A stretch of DNA of 64,000 nt from NCBI RefSeq assembly GCF_900197595.1, contig NZ_FZLO01000003.1, positions 1 through 64,000 of the forward strand, read 5' to 3'. Below are positions 1 to 6,498 of the stretch, one piece after another. Position 1 is the first letter of the stretch, and the number at the start of each line of letters is the position of its first letter. The notes under the pieces are model-generated. The model did not search any database. It was given only the letters and a program-made list of their open reading frames with translations, and was not told the origin of the DNA. Made by a program: the position numbers and the translations under genes. This stretch comes from Scatolibacter rhodanostii. GTDB taxonomy: Bacteria; Bacillota; Clostridia; Oscillospirales; Acutalibacteraceae.

Positions 1-274
1 CTAATTCACTTTTTCCGTTTTTCTTTGGAACTTCTATGTAAGCTCTGCGAAATTGTCGGCACTGTGTATCTTTTCTGACAATGCCGAATAGGTCGCGGAT
101 AATGCGCTCCTGCCAATCCAGAAGCTGAAAAGGCATGCCACGCCATTTTCCCGTGCCATGCTTTAGGTGTTCGACAAACAGTACCGCTGAATCAGCAAAA
201 CTTTTCTTATATATCGAGCCGGGAGCCTTGAAGAGACTTGGCTTGTAGTTTTTTAATCTGCGAAATTCCTCCAC
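1..274 (-). CDS. Phage large terminase subunit, N-terminal part (cut by window edge)
   Basis: Reading leftward, the frame stays open to the window edge and gives about 91 residues of a Terminase_1-type ATPase, the motor that packages phage DNA into capsids. Visible are the conserved WRGMPFQLLDWQE segment near residues 48-60 and, at the edge, the ATPase P-loop VPKKNGKSEL, a typical deviant Walker A of this family. I chose the GTG at 274 because GGAGG lies seven bases upstream; an in-frame ATG at 304 has no Shine-Dalgarno and directly follows a stop. It belongs to the minus-strand packaging module further right (small terminase, HNH), but a plus-strand kinase gene now sits between it and DUF4314. 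The rest of the gene is outside the window. Confidence 0.88.
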   Translation of the reverse strand, partial: MEEFRRLKNYKPSLFKAPGSIYKKSFADSAVLFVEHLKHGTGKWRGMPFQLLDWQERIIRDLFGIVRKDTQCRQFRRAYIEVPKKNGKSEL

Positions 275-375
275 ATAGTCACCTCCGAACGAAAATATAC
301 CCATTCATAAATATATGCGTGATTATATGGTTATAGACATTGTCCGAAATAATAATCTGTATTTCAGTATTAGAC

Positions 376-404
376 TTGACTTACCATAATATTTATGGTA
401 AGAT
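376..404 (+). promoter_or_regulatory. Promoter with palindromic operator upstream of APH-like gene
   Basis: TTGACT (376-381) and TAAGAT (399-404) are separated by 17 bases. Overlapping both is a near-perfect inverted repeat, CTTACCATAA (380-389) and TTATGGTAAG (393-402), with a 3-base centre. A dyad in this position suggests a repressor or a spacer-binding activator. No regulator gene is adjacent, so its binder is unknown. Confidence 0.7.
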
Positions 405-436
405 AACTTTAAATTGAAAGGTAGGTGAGTGTTATT

Positions 437-499
437 ATGAAAATTTATTCGTTAATGAAAAATCGAAGTGATATTGCTCACAATGTAAACATTCAATAA
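437..499 (+). CDS. Putative 20-residue leader peptide
   Basis: A short frame encodes MKIYSLMKNRSDIAHNVNIQ and ends in TAA at 497-499. AGGTGAG just upstream could act as its ribosome binding site. It lies between the promoter at 376-404 and a terminator hairpin at 536-569 that precedes the APH-like gene. The leader contains GAAGTG (465-470), a copy of the core of the terminator's right arm (553-558), so it could pair with the left arm and act as an antiterminator. That is the layout of ribosome-mediated attenuators found before antibiotic resistance genes. Its translation is inferred, not shown. Confidence 0.5.
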   Translation: MKIYSLMKNRSDIAHNVNIQ

Positions 500-535
500 T
501 TGTACTTATGTTTATTTTTTCAGCGATAAATTTTT

Positions 536-569
536 TGCACTTCTGTTTTTCAGAAGTGCATTTTTATTT
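536..569 (+). terminator. Intrinsic terminator in the 5' leader (attenuator)
   Basis: A perfect 10-bp stem, TGCACTTCTG (536-545) with CAGAAGTGCA (551-560), has a five-T loop and is followed by TTTTTATTT. It sits inside the leader, only about 15 bases before the kinase start at 584 and downstream of its promoter, so it would switch off the gene it precedes. Placed there, it is more likely an attenuator than an operon end. Confidence 0.75.
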
Positions 570-583
570 CTGAAAGGAAACAT

Positions 584-1561
584 ATGCTTAAATTAAGAAA
601 TCTAACCGAAAACTTCACGCTAGTAAAGGAAGTTCTACAAAAGTACTGGGATTATGATGAAGAAGGACTTGACGAAATGTTGGGTTATTATCGCATATCC
701 TCCAACGGAATTTACCCCTATTATTATGAGAAAAACGTTCGTTTTCTACGCATTGCACCTGTTGATGAAAAGCTGGAGAAAAACCTTTATGGTGAAATTG
801 CTTTTATCAAGAACTTAAATCAAAACAATTATCCTGCCTTAAAGCCAATCACGAGCAAGACTGGAGAAAGCGCAGTGCTCACTAATACGCCATGGGGAAA
901 ATATTACGTTACGTCATTTGAAGCTGTCAGCGGCATACAAATTTCTAAAACGAATATGTCGGCAGAAGTGATGTACGCTTATGGCAAAGCATTGGGCAAG
1001 CTCCATACTTTGTCGAGCGAATATACTCCAACGATTAAGAAGTGGGATTATAACGAGGTTTTGGATTGGATTGATACAGTACTTATCGAGTACAAAGCAC
1101 CACAATTTGTTCACACCGAATTGGCATCAATTAAAGACTTACTTGCAAAATTACCAGCTAACACGTTAAGCTATGGCTTGGTTCATTATGACTTTGAGTT
1201 TGATAATGTGTTTTATGATGAGGGTACGCATTCTTGCTCAGTGATAGATTTTGACGACGGCATGTATCACTGGTACGCCCTTGACATTGTTCAAGTACTG
1301 GATTGTATTGAGGAAGAACTGGACAGTGGGAAATGGGAAATGGCAAAAGATGAGTTTATAAACGGATACCGCTCGGAGCATTTGCTTTCCAAAGAAATGG
1401 TGGACAGCTACCCACTAATGAGACGTTTTACCAATCTATACGGTTATGCACGGCTAATACGCTGTGTTGCTGAGACATTTGATGCTGAGCCTGACTGGAT
1501 GTCTGAGCTCAGGATTGAGTTAAATACTGTGATTCGTGACAAAGAAAGTAAGATGAAATAA
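584..1561 (+). CDS. APH/homoserine-kinase-like phosphotransferase
   Basis: This 325-residue protein has the aminoglycoside phosphotransferase fold. The Brenner motif HYDFEFDN spans residues 201-208 (catalytic D203, N208), and the Mg-binding aspartate is in VIDFDDG (D222). The family transfers phosphate from ATP to small hydroxylated substrates such as aminoglycosides, homoserine or choline; the substrate here cannot be read from sequence. AAAGGAA precedes the ATG. The gene is plus-strand cargo inside a minus-strand phage module, with its own promoter, dyad operator, leader peptide and attenuator terminator, and it ends in a hairpin shared with the convergent DUF4314 gene. This regulation hints at an inducible resistance role, which is inference. 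Confidence 0.85.
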   Translation: MLKLRNLTENFTLVKEVLQKYWDYDEEGLDEMLGYYRISSNGIYPYYYEKNVRFLRIAPVDEKLEKNLYGEIAFIKNLNQNNYPALKPITSKTGESAVLTNTPWGKYYVTSFEAVSGIQISKTNMSAEVMYAYGKALGKLHTLSSEYTPTIKKWDYNEVLDWIDTVLIEYKAPQFVHTELASIKDLLAKLPANTLSYGLVHYDFEFDNVFYDEGTHSCSVIDFDDGMYHWYALDIVQVLDCIEEELDSGKWEMAKDEFINGYRSEHLLSKEMVDSYPLMRRFTNLYGYARLIRCVAETFDAEPDWMSELRIELNTVIRDKESKMK

Positions 1562-1565
1562 TGAT

Positions 1566-1601
1566 AACAGCAGGAACTTGAACATTCGAGTTCCTGCTGT
1601 T
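1566..1601. terminator. Hairpin between convergent APH-like and DUF4314 genes
   Basis: A perfect 13-bp inverted repeat, AACAGCAGGAACT (1566-1578) and AGTTCCTGCTGTT (1589-1601), lies between two convergent stops. T-rich sequence follows on both strands, though without a long T-run. It probably ends both transcripts. On the minus strand it would separate the large terminase from the rest of its module. Confidence 0.65.
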
Positions 1602-1604
1602 TAC

Positions 1605-1835
1605 TTATTCAACTATCCTAAACCCATCAATCCCAACAATCAAGTTCAAACCTTCCCCGTTATCCCACCGACACAGTATATGCTCCTTGTCGTCAACGCC
1701 AATAACAGTCGCCTTGTCACCGACTTTTAGCTTTGTATAGGGGTCATCCATCGGTGCGGTTAGCTCAACACGAGTGCCAGCTGGGTAGTCCTTGCTAATA
1801 CGCTCGACTTTTGCTTTTGTAGGAAAATTATTCAT
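1605..1835 (-). CDS. DUF4314 family phage protein
   Basis: A 76-residue protein with the DUF4314 pattern: a YPAGTRVELTAPMDD segment near residues 17-31, KVGDKATVIGVDD, then CRWDNGEGL and a C-terminal GIDGFRI. It resembles a small SH3-like barrel. Proteins of this family are common next to terminase genes in Clostridia prophages; function is unknown. The ATG at 1835 is chosen because GAGGTGCAGGGTG precedes it and it overlaps the end of the upstream gene by eight bases (ATGAATAA), suggesting translational coupling. An in-frame extension upstream is coding sequence of the neighbouring gene in another frame. Confidence 0.8.
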   Translation of the reverse strand: MNNFPTKAKVERISKDYPAGTRVELTAPMDDPYTKLKVGDKATVIGVDDKEHILCRWDNGEGLNLIVGIDGFRIVE

Positions 1836-2508
1836 CACCCTGCACCTCATTTTCTGTGGTGTCAGGGTGTTCTTTTTGTGGTTTTCCATAGCGAAAAGCA
1901 GAATTTCCGCTCAAATTCTCACCCATGATTTTCCTCAGATATTTATACTCAACCCCTGTACACCCGAGAGAAATAAGCCAAACCCTCATGGTAAATTTCT
2001 CGTTGTCAACGCCATCCTGTTGTTTAGCATTCACACGCTTTTTCTCTTTTGCTGTGTTGCAAAGTGCGGTGACGAGTTGTGCGTATGCGTGAACACGCTC
2101 ACTGTCCTCTGTAAACATGCACCATGGGAATTGAACTCTATCCTCCAAAAGCAGAATCGGTAATTCCTCAACTCCAAGTGCTGTCATGAGCAGATTTTCC
2201 TTTGATTTTACCATTTTGCGTAGATTTTCAAGGCTGTTTTCTGTGAAACCGTCAAGTGGTATTTCAATGGTAATGCTGTCTGGAATTGGCACACTTTCTG
2301 GGATAAAACCTTGTTTTTCAAGTTGTTCTAAAAGCTTGGCGGTTACTTCACCTGTTAGCGTTCCTTGCTTGTCAATGTGAATTTGACCCACTTCATATGC
2401 CGCCGAGGGCATACCCAAGTACTTGATTGGCTGATTCAATATTTCCGAAATAGCACCAACCAGTCTTTTTCGCTCTGCGCCCATCACGTTGAATTTGTAT
2501 TCTTGCAT
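1828..2508 (-). CDS. Mobile-element 'virulence-related' protein of unknown function
   Basis: This 226-residue protein matches a family often labelled 'virulence-related protein' in Clostridia prophages and integrative elements. Its hallmarks are an N-terminal FNVMGAERKRLVGAISEIL segment, a DKQGTLTG turn, a central LTIEIPLDGF-like block (here ITIEIPLDGF) and a C-terminal region rich in KEKKRV and KLSGNSAFR-like motifs (ENLSGNSAFRYGKP). No catalytic motif is visible, and the 'virulence' label has no mechanistic basis that I know of. GGAGGTACAAAA precedes the ATG at 2508. It is encoded between the ParB-methyltransferase remnant and DUF4314, and its upstream end is split from that remnant by the plus-strand methyltransferase gene. 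Confidence 0.72.
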   Translation of the reverse strand: MQEYKFNVMGAERKRLVGAISEILNQPIKYLGMPSAAYEVGQIHIDKQGTLTGEVTAKLLEQLEKQGFIPESVPIPDSITIEIPLDGFTENSLENLRKMVKSKENLLMTALGVEELPILLLEDRVQFPWCMFTEDSERVHAYAQLVTALCNTAKEKKRVNAKQQDGVDNEKFTMRVWLISLGCTGVEYKYLRKIMGENLSGNSAFRYGKPQKEHPDTTENEVQGDE

Positions 2509-2707
2509 TTTTGTACCTCCAAGAGTGTTTTTTACGTTTCCGTACACACATTAACGCTCTAAAAGCAAGTGAAGTCAAGGAACAAAACATAGATATTAGA
2601 TGGTTTCACTTGTATAAAGTTCGAAATGGAGATGTTGACTTTATTATATACAAGTGTTATTATTAATTCTAAAAAGCCAATTATATTTTTGAAAGGGGCT
2701 GATCGTT

Positions 2708-2764
2708 ATGAATTTCAATCAGAGAATTGCATGTAACAAAATATGGAGGGTGACAATATTTTAA
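2708..2764 (+). CDS. Putative 18-residue leader peptide of the methyltransferase gene
   Basis: The frame encodes MNFNQRIACNKIWRVTIF and stops at TAA 2762-2764. AAGGGG (2694-2698 region) lies nine bases upstream of its ATG, a good ribosome binding site. Its last codons run through GGAGGGT (2745-2751), and its stop touches the complementary ACCCTCC (2764-2770). A ribosome on this peptide would therefore control which arm of the following structure can pair. Translation is inferred. Confidence 0.55.
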   Translation: MNFNQRIACNKIWRVTIF

Positions 2765-2783
2765 CCCTCCTACAAAATGGAGG
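2745..2783 (+). promoter_or_regulatory. Three-segment RNA switch masking a ribosome binding site
   Basis: Segment 1 GGAGGGT (2745-2751) and segment 3 GGAGG (2779-2783) are both complementary to segment 2 ACCCTCC (2764-2770). Segment 3 is the Shine-Dalgarno of the methyltransferase starting at 2789. Pairing 1:2 frees it; pairing 2:3 hides it. A ribosome terminating or stalled at the leader stop (2762-2764) would cover segment 2 and also free it. This is the layout of translational attenuators such as those before erm genes, although here with three segments instead of four. Confidence 0.6.
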
Positions 2784-2788
2784 AAATT

Positions 2789-3619
2789 ATGTTTGAAAAA
2801 TCAAGAGACTATTTGGCGAAACCAGAGCTATATATTCCAAGCACTGATCCCTTTTGGGATGATGAACATATATCAAAAGGAATGCTTGAAGCACATCTTA
2901 ATCCACACTGGGATGCAGCAACTCGTAAAAGTGACTTCTTAGACATGTCGGTTAGTTGGATAGCCTCAATAGCTCCGCCAAAGCAATTTCATCAATTACT
3001 GGATTTGGGGTGCGGTCCTGGACTATATGCCGAACGGTTTAATAGTGTCGGATATTCGGTGATAGGGATTGACTTTTCCAGTCGCTCAATTGAATATGCG
3101 AAAGAACAAACACAGCATAATAAAAGTAATATCGAATACCATTATCAAAATTATTTAACAATTGATCATGTTGAGAAATTTGATGTAATAACGTTGATAT
3201 ACTGTGATTACGCCGCATTATCAATTACTGATCGGCTCATTCTATTAGAGAAAATTCATCGAGCGTTAAGACCAAATGGTAAATTTATCTTCGATGTATT
3301 CACTCCTAAAATGAGAAAAAAAGAAAGTCGAACTTGGTGTTATGAAGAGAAAGGCGGCTTCTTTTGCAAAGAACCATATATCTGTTTAGAATCCATTTAT
3401 CAATACGACGACTATGATGAAACGGAATTAAGACAAAGTATTGTGCTTAACGAAACAGAGGTACATTGCTATAACATTTGGGATCATTTCTTCACTAAAG
3501 AAAAACTGTTATCAGAAGCTCAACCTATAGGATTTGGCGCGTATGATTTTTATGGTGATGTTTCAGGTAAAAAATACTCAGATGCGGAAGAGACAATTTG
3601 TTGTGTGTTTACTAAGTAG
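2789..3619 (+). CDS. Class I SAM-dependent methyltransferase (cargo gene)
   Basis: A 276-residue methyltransferase. The SAM-binding motif I is LLDLGCGPGLYAERF around residue 70, followed by a GIDFSSRSIEYA motif (acidic residue that binds ribose) and a TLIYCDYAALS motif IV-like segment. The C-terminal third has mixed strands as in small-molecule methyltransferases. ATG 2789 has GGAGG five bases upstream; an in-frame ATG at 2777 has none. The substrate is unknown. A close paralogue of the same length lies at 13636-14466 next to a TetR gene; the two share FW(D/N)DEHISK and GCGPGLYAERF. It has its own leader peptide and RNA switch, and converges with the ParB-methyltransferase remnant. Confidence 0.85.
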   Translation: MFEKSRDYLAKPELYIPSTDPFWDDEHISKGMLEAHLNPHWDAATRKSDFLDMSVSWIASIAPPKQFHQLLDLGCGPGLYAERFNSVGYSVIGIDFSSRSIEYAKEQTQHNKSNIEYHYQNYLTIDHVEKFDVITLIYCDYAALSITDRLILLEKIHRALRPNGKFIFDVFTPKMRKKESRTWCYEEKGGFFCKEPYICLESIYQYDDYDETELRQSIVLNETEVHCYNIWDHFFTKEKLLSEAQPIGFGAYDFYGDVSGKKYSDAEETICCVFTK

Positions 3620-3673
3620 ACACTATTAATATTATGAGTCTAATACGAAACTGAGAAACTCAACTTATTAATA

Positions 3674-3710
3674 AAAGGGCAACCAAGTAGCGATAACTTG
3701 GTTACCCTTT
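3674..3710. terminator. Hairpin between convergent methyltransferase and ParB-methyltransferase remnant
   Basis: A 15-bp inverted repeat (3674-3688 with 3696-3710) has one C/A mismatch on the plus strand that becomes a G/U pair on the minus strand. T-rich sequence follows on both sides. It probably serves both convergent genes. Confidence 0.65.
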
Positions 3711-3715
3711 GTATT

Positions 3716-4981
3716 TTATGACAGTTCGTGATATGTCGTTTTCTCCCCATTCCTAAGCAAAAATATCCCCTCATCACTCTCTTTGAACGCAATAAATCGC
3801 TTCACAATCACATCGCAGTATTTTGGATCAAGCTCCATTAAGCGAGCAACACGGTCGCATTGCTCAGCCGCCAGAAGTGTCGTCCCCGAGCCACCGAATA
3901 AATCCAGCACTATATCGCCGTCACGAGAAGAGTTGTTGATGGTTTTCGCCACCAGTGCCACTGGCTTCATGGTGGGGTGTTCCTCTGACTTTTTCGGTCT
4001 GGGAATCTCCCAGACGTCCGATTGCCCACGGTCTTTCAGCTCCACCAGCCGTGCTTTACCCTCAAGCCAACCATACCAAATCGGCTCATATTGCGTATGT
4101 TAATCCTTGCGTGACAGCACGAGAGAATCCTTGTACCAGATAATCGTCGATGACCAGTGAAAGCCACTTTCTTGGAGTGCTTGCATACAAGAACCCCACT
4201 CCTGCGCACTCATAGCCAAATACAGGATAGCTCCCGGTTCGCAAGCTGTAGCTAAAGCTTTGCATGAATCTAGCAAAAAATCATAGAAATCAACAGCGGA
4301 CATCTTGTCGTTCATGATTGTGCGTTTCTTCCACGAGGGGTGGGCAGAACCGCCGTAATCTACATTCCACGGTGGATCACAAAAGCTCATTTGCGCCTTT
4401 TTGCCGTCCATGAGTGTTGCGACTTGCTCTAAATCCGCGGAATTCCCACACATCAAGCGGTGTTTGCCAATCAGCCAAATATCACCAAGCTGGGTAATAG
4501 GTTCGGTTATCTTTTCAGCCTCTGTATCAGCATCAAAATCGTCTTCTTTGTACTCGCCAGACTCACGGCGAACCTCCTGATACAGCTTATCAAGCTCCTG
4601 CGTTTCAAAACCAAGCAGCGGAATTTCCATGCCAGCAGACTCAATATCCGTAATCACAGTGTACAATTTAGGTCTATCCCAATCGCCTTGAATGCGATTC
4701 AGTGCCACATTCAGCATTTTCTCACGCACTTCGTCCATGTCTACCACAACGCAGTCGATTTCCGTGTAGCCAAGATGCTGCAGAACCTTAAACCGCTGAT
4801 GTCCACCCACAATATTGCCTGTGCGAGAATTCCAGATGACAGGCTCTACATACCCGAACTCCTCCACCGAACGAAGGAGTTTTTCATAGTCTTTATCGCC
4901 CGGTTGCAAATCAACACGAGGGTTGTATGTCGCCGGATTCAGCTTATCAGCAGAAACTTTTTGAATTTGCATATCACCCAT
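3716..4981 (-). pseudogene. ParB-like/DNA methyltransferase fusion, split by an in-frame TAA
   Basis: The reading frame runs from ATG 4981 (AGGAG seven bases upstream) to 3716, 421 codons, with one in-frame TAA at 4100-4102 (codon 294). The first 140 residues are a ParB/Srx-type nuclease-like domain with the GGHQR motif (TGNIVGGHQRFKVLQHLGY). The rest is a beta-class N4/N6-adenine or cytosine methyltransferase: catalytic DPPW (SFCDPPWNVDYGG) comes before the SAM-binding FGGSGTT (LDLFGGSGTTLLAAEQ) in the downstream half. On both sides of the TAA the frame is unchanged and the sequence still reads as methyltransferase (SLVLSRKD-stop-HTQYEPIWYGW), so a single TAT-to-TAA change is the simplest explanation. 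The methylase is probably dead because the SAM motif lies after the stop. It sits right after the small terminase, four bases apart. Confidence 0.82.
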
Positions 4982-4985
4982 AACT

Positions 4986-5522
4986 TTACTCCTGTTTCGA
5001 TTTTTTACGCGTTCTGCCGCCAAACATCACTTTCATCAGGTCTTGCTCCGGGTTATCGACTGTGCGCTCACTGTTGCGAGAAATAATGTCCCAAATGGTC
5101 GCCCAAATTGCCAGCACAATTTTTTCCTGTTTCATGGCAAGCTCTGGATATTTTGAAATCTCCACATCACCGTTGTCAGTCTTGCCCACAATGGGGTAAA
5201 AACGTGACTCATACTGGGTTTGCAGCAGATTGTATTTCGCCAGAGCATACTCCGTGATGAGTTCACGTGGAATGAGGTATAAACAGCCGGAAGGCTCCAT
5301 GTAACGAATTGCTTCCCGATAAATCTCAGATGGTTTTTGTGTGGGGCGGTCTTTGATTCTAATCATGTCATCGAGGTAACCAGGTGGCTCTGATGGGTCA
5401 TAAGTATCGTCAAAAAACGCCACTTTCGTGAGCGGACGGTGACCAGGATTGCCAGCCGCAATCTTCTCTGCAAGGGGTTTAGGCTTGCGTCCTGCGCCTT
5501 TTCTTGCGCCGCCTCTGGGCAT
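4986..5522 (-). CDS. Phage small terminase subunit, P27 family
   Basis: A 178-residue protein opening with PRGGARKGAGRKPKPLAEK, the basic glycine/arginine-rich start of P27-type small terminases, followed by HRPL and a helical region that ends in a basic tail. The small subunit recognises the phage pac or cos site and hands DNA to the large terminase. ATG 5522 is chosen because GGAGGG lies about seven bases upstream; a longer frame starts at 5570 without a site. The gene directly precedes the ParB-methyltransferase remnant and follows the HNH gene, the usual order HNH-TerS-TerL of HK97-like phages. Confidence 0.85.
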   Translation of the reverse strand: MPRGGARKGAGRKPKPLAEKIAAGNPGHRPLTKVAFFDDTYDPSEPPGYLDDMIRIKDRPTQKPSEIYREAIRYMEPSGCLYLIPRELITEYALAKYNLLQTQYESRFYPIVGKTDNGDVEISKYPELAMKQEKIVLAIWATIWDIISRNSERTVDNPEQDLMKVMFGGRTRKKSKQE

Positions 5523-5791
5523 GGCTATCCCTCCTGTTTGAATCTCTCTTGTTTTATGATATGCTATCACTTTTCAAAACTTGCTTGTACGGGATTTATT
5601 TGTCAGAACCTGTCCTTTTGTGCCGAACCCTTGTCCGTGCCGAATTTTTCTTGTCCTGCCGCCGTTTTGCGTCTGCTCTGCGTTTTTCCCACCCCAAAAT
5701 CCGTACATTTTTAGACTTTTGCGATACAAAATGATTGATTTATTCTGACTTTCTGAAAAACAAGGGAAATATCAGAGTTTTAGACATGACA

Positions 5792-5822
5792 AAGTCCCAC
5801 AAACACTGGGTTTGTGGGACTT
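5792..5822. repeat. Perfect 13-bp hairpin between HNH and small terminase genes
   Basis: AAGTCCCACAAAC (5792-5804) and GTTTGTGGGACTT (5810-5822) flank the loop ACTGG. It lies in a 380-base gene-free stretch (5523-5903), the only structure I see there. No long T-run follows on either strand, so it may be a terminator, an RNA processing site or a packaging-related site near the terminase genes. Confidence 0.5.
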
Positions 5823-5903
5823 CTGAAATCTTTGAAATCGCGTAAGTTTAGCGCGAAACCCTGCGCCGATTGCGCAGCAAAGGGTGGTAGAGATAGATAC
5901 CCC

Positions 5904-6245
5904 CTACCCCCGACGGTGGATTTTGTTGTGACAAGAATGGCATAGCGACATGAGATTGGAATCTTCATGTGTTCCACCGTTTTCGGTGGGAACAATGTGA
6001 TGCACAAGGTTGGCAGGGGTGAGCTTATCAGACTTCAAACATTCTTCGCATAGAGGGTGCTTGGAAAAATAAAGGTCACGTAGGACACGCCAGCGGTGAT
6101 CATAAGTGCTGGAATAATCAGCTCTACGAGCGGTAGCATTGTAGTCACGGTTCACAATGGTTTTATGTTTCGGACAGTATCGTCCCTCACGAATTACCTC
6201 GGGGCAGCCGGGGTAAGCACAGGGTTTAAATGGCTTTTGTGGCAT
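5904..6245 (-). CDS. HNH endonuclease (phage packaging-associated)
   Basis: A 113-residue protein with two zinc-binding cysteine pairs and an HNH core: CAYPGC and YCPKH near the N-terminus, LCEEC around residue 70, then LVHHIVPTENGGTHED with the catalytic histidines, and CHSCHNKIH at the end. HNH proteins of this type are encoded beside terminase genes in many phages and assist DNA cleavage by the large terminase. ATG 6245 has AGGAG seven bases upstream; a TTG two codons earlier is less likely. It ends with TAG, which shows that TAG is read as stop in this module. Confidence 0.85.
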   Translation of the reverse strand: MPQKPFKPCAYPGCPEVIREGRYCPKHKTIVNRDYNATARRADYSSTYDHRWRVLRDLYFSKHPLCEECLKSDKLTPANLVHHIVPTENGGTHEDSNLMSLCHSCHNKIHRRG

Positions 6246-6498
6246 AAGCAAGCTCCTTTCAAAAGGACTGGCATGAACGGCAAACAGGGAGAGAACACCA
6301 GCTCTACTATATCTTTTATATCTTTTTAGCGTTTTATTTTACGCTTCGCGTTATGCAATAACTTTGGAAAAAGCCTTTGTGCCGTTCCAAACCGCATGAA
6401 CACGAGATAAATACCCTTCCGAATAGTGTTCCATACCATGTGAAAGCGTTCCCAAAAGGGCAAAAAAATAAAGGTTATTTGTCGGGGAGTTCTGCTTT

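Noticed and set aside
6246-6498. Small basic frame on the minus strand (about 37 codons) between primase and HNH
   Set aside because: It has no clear ribosome site and no recognisable motif; length is within chance.
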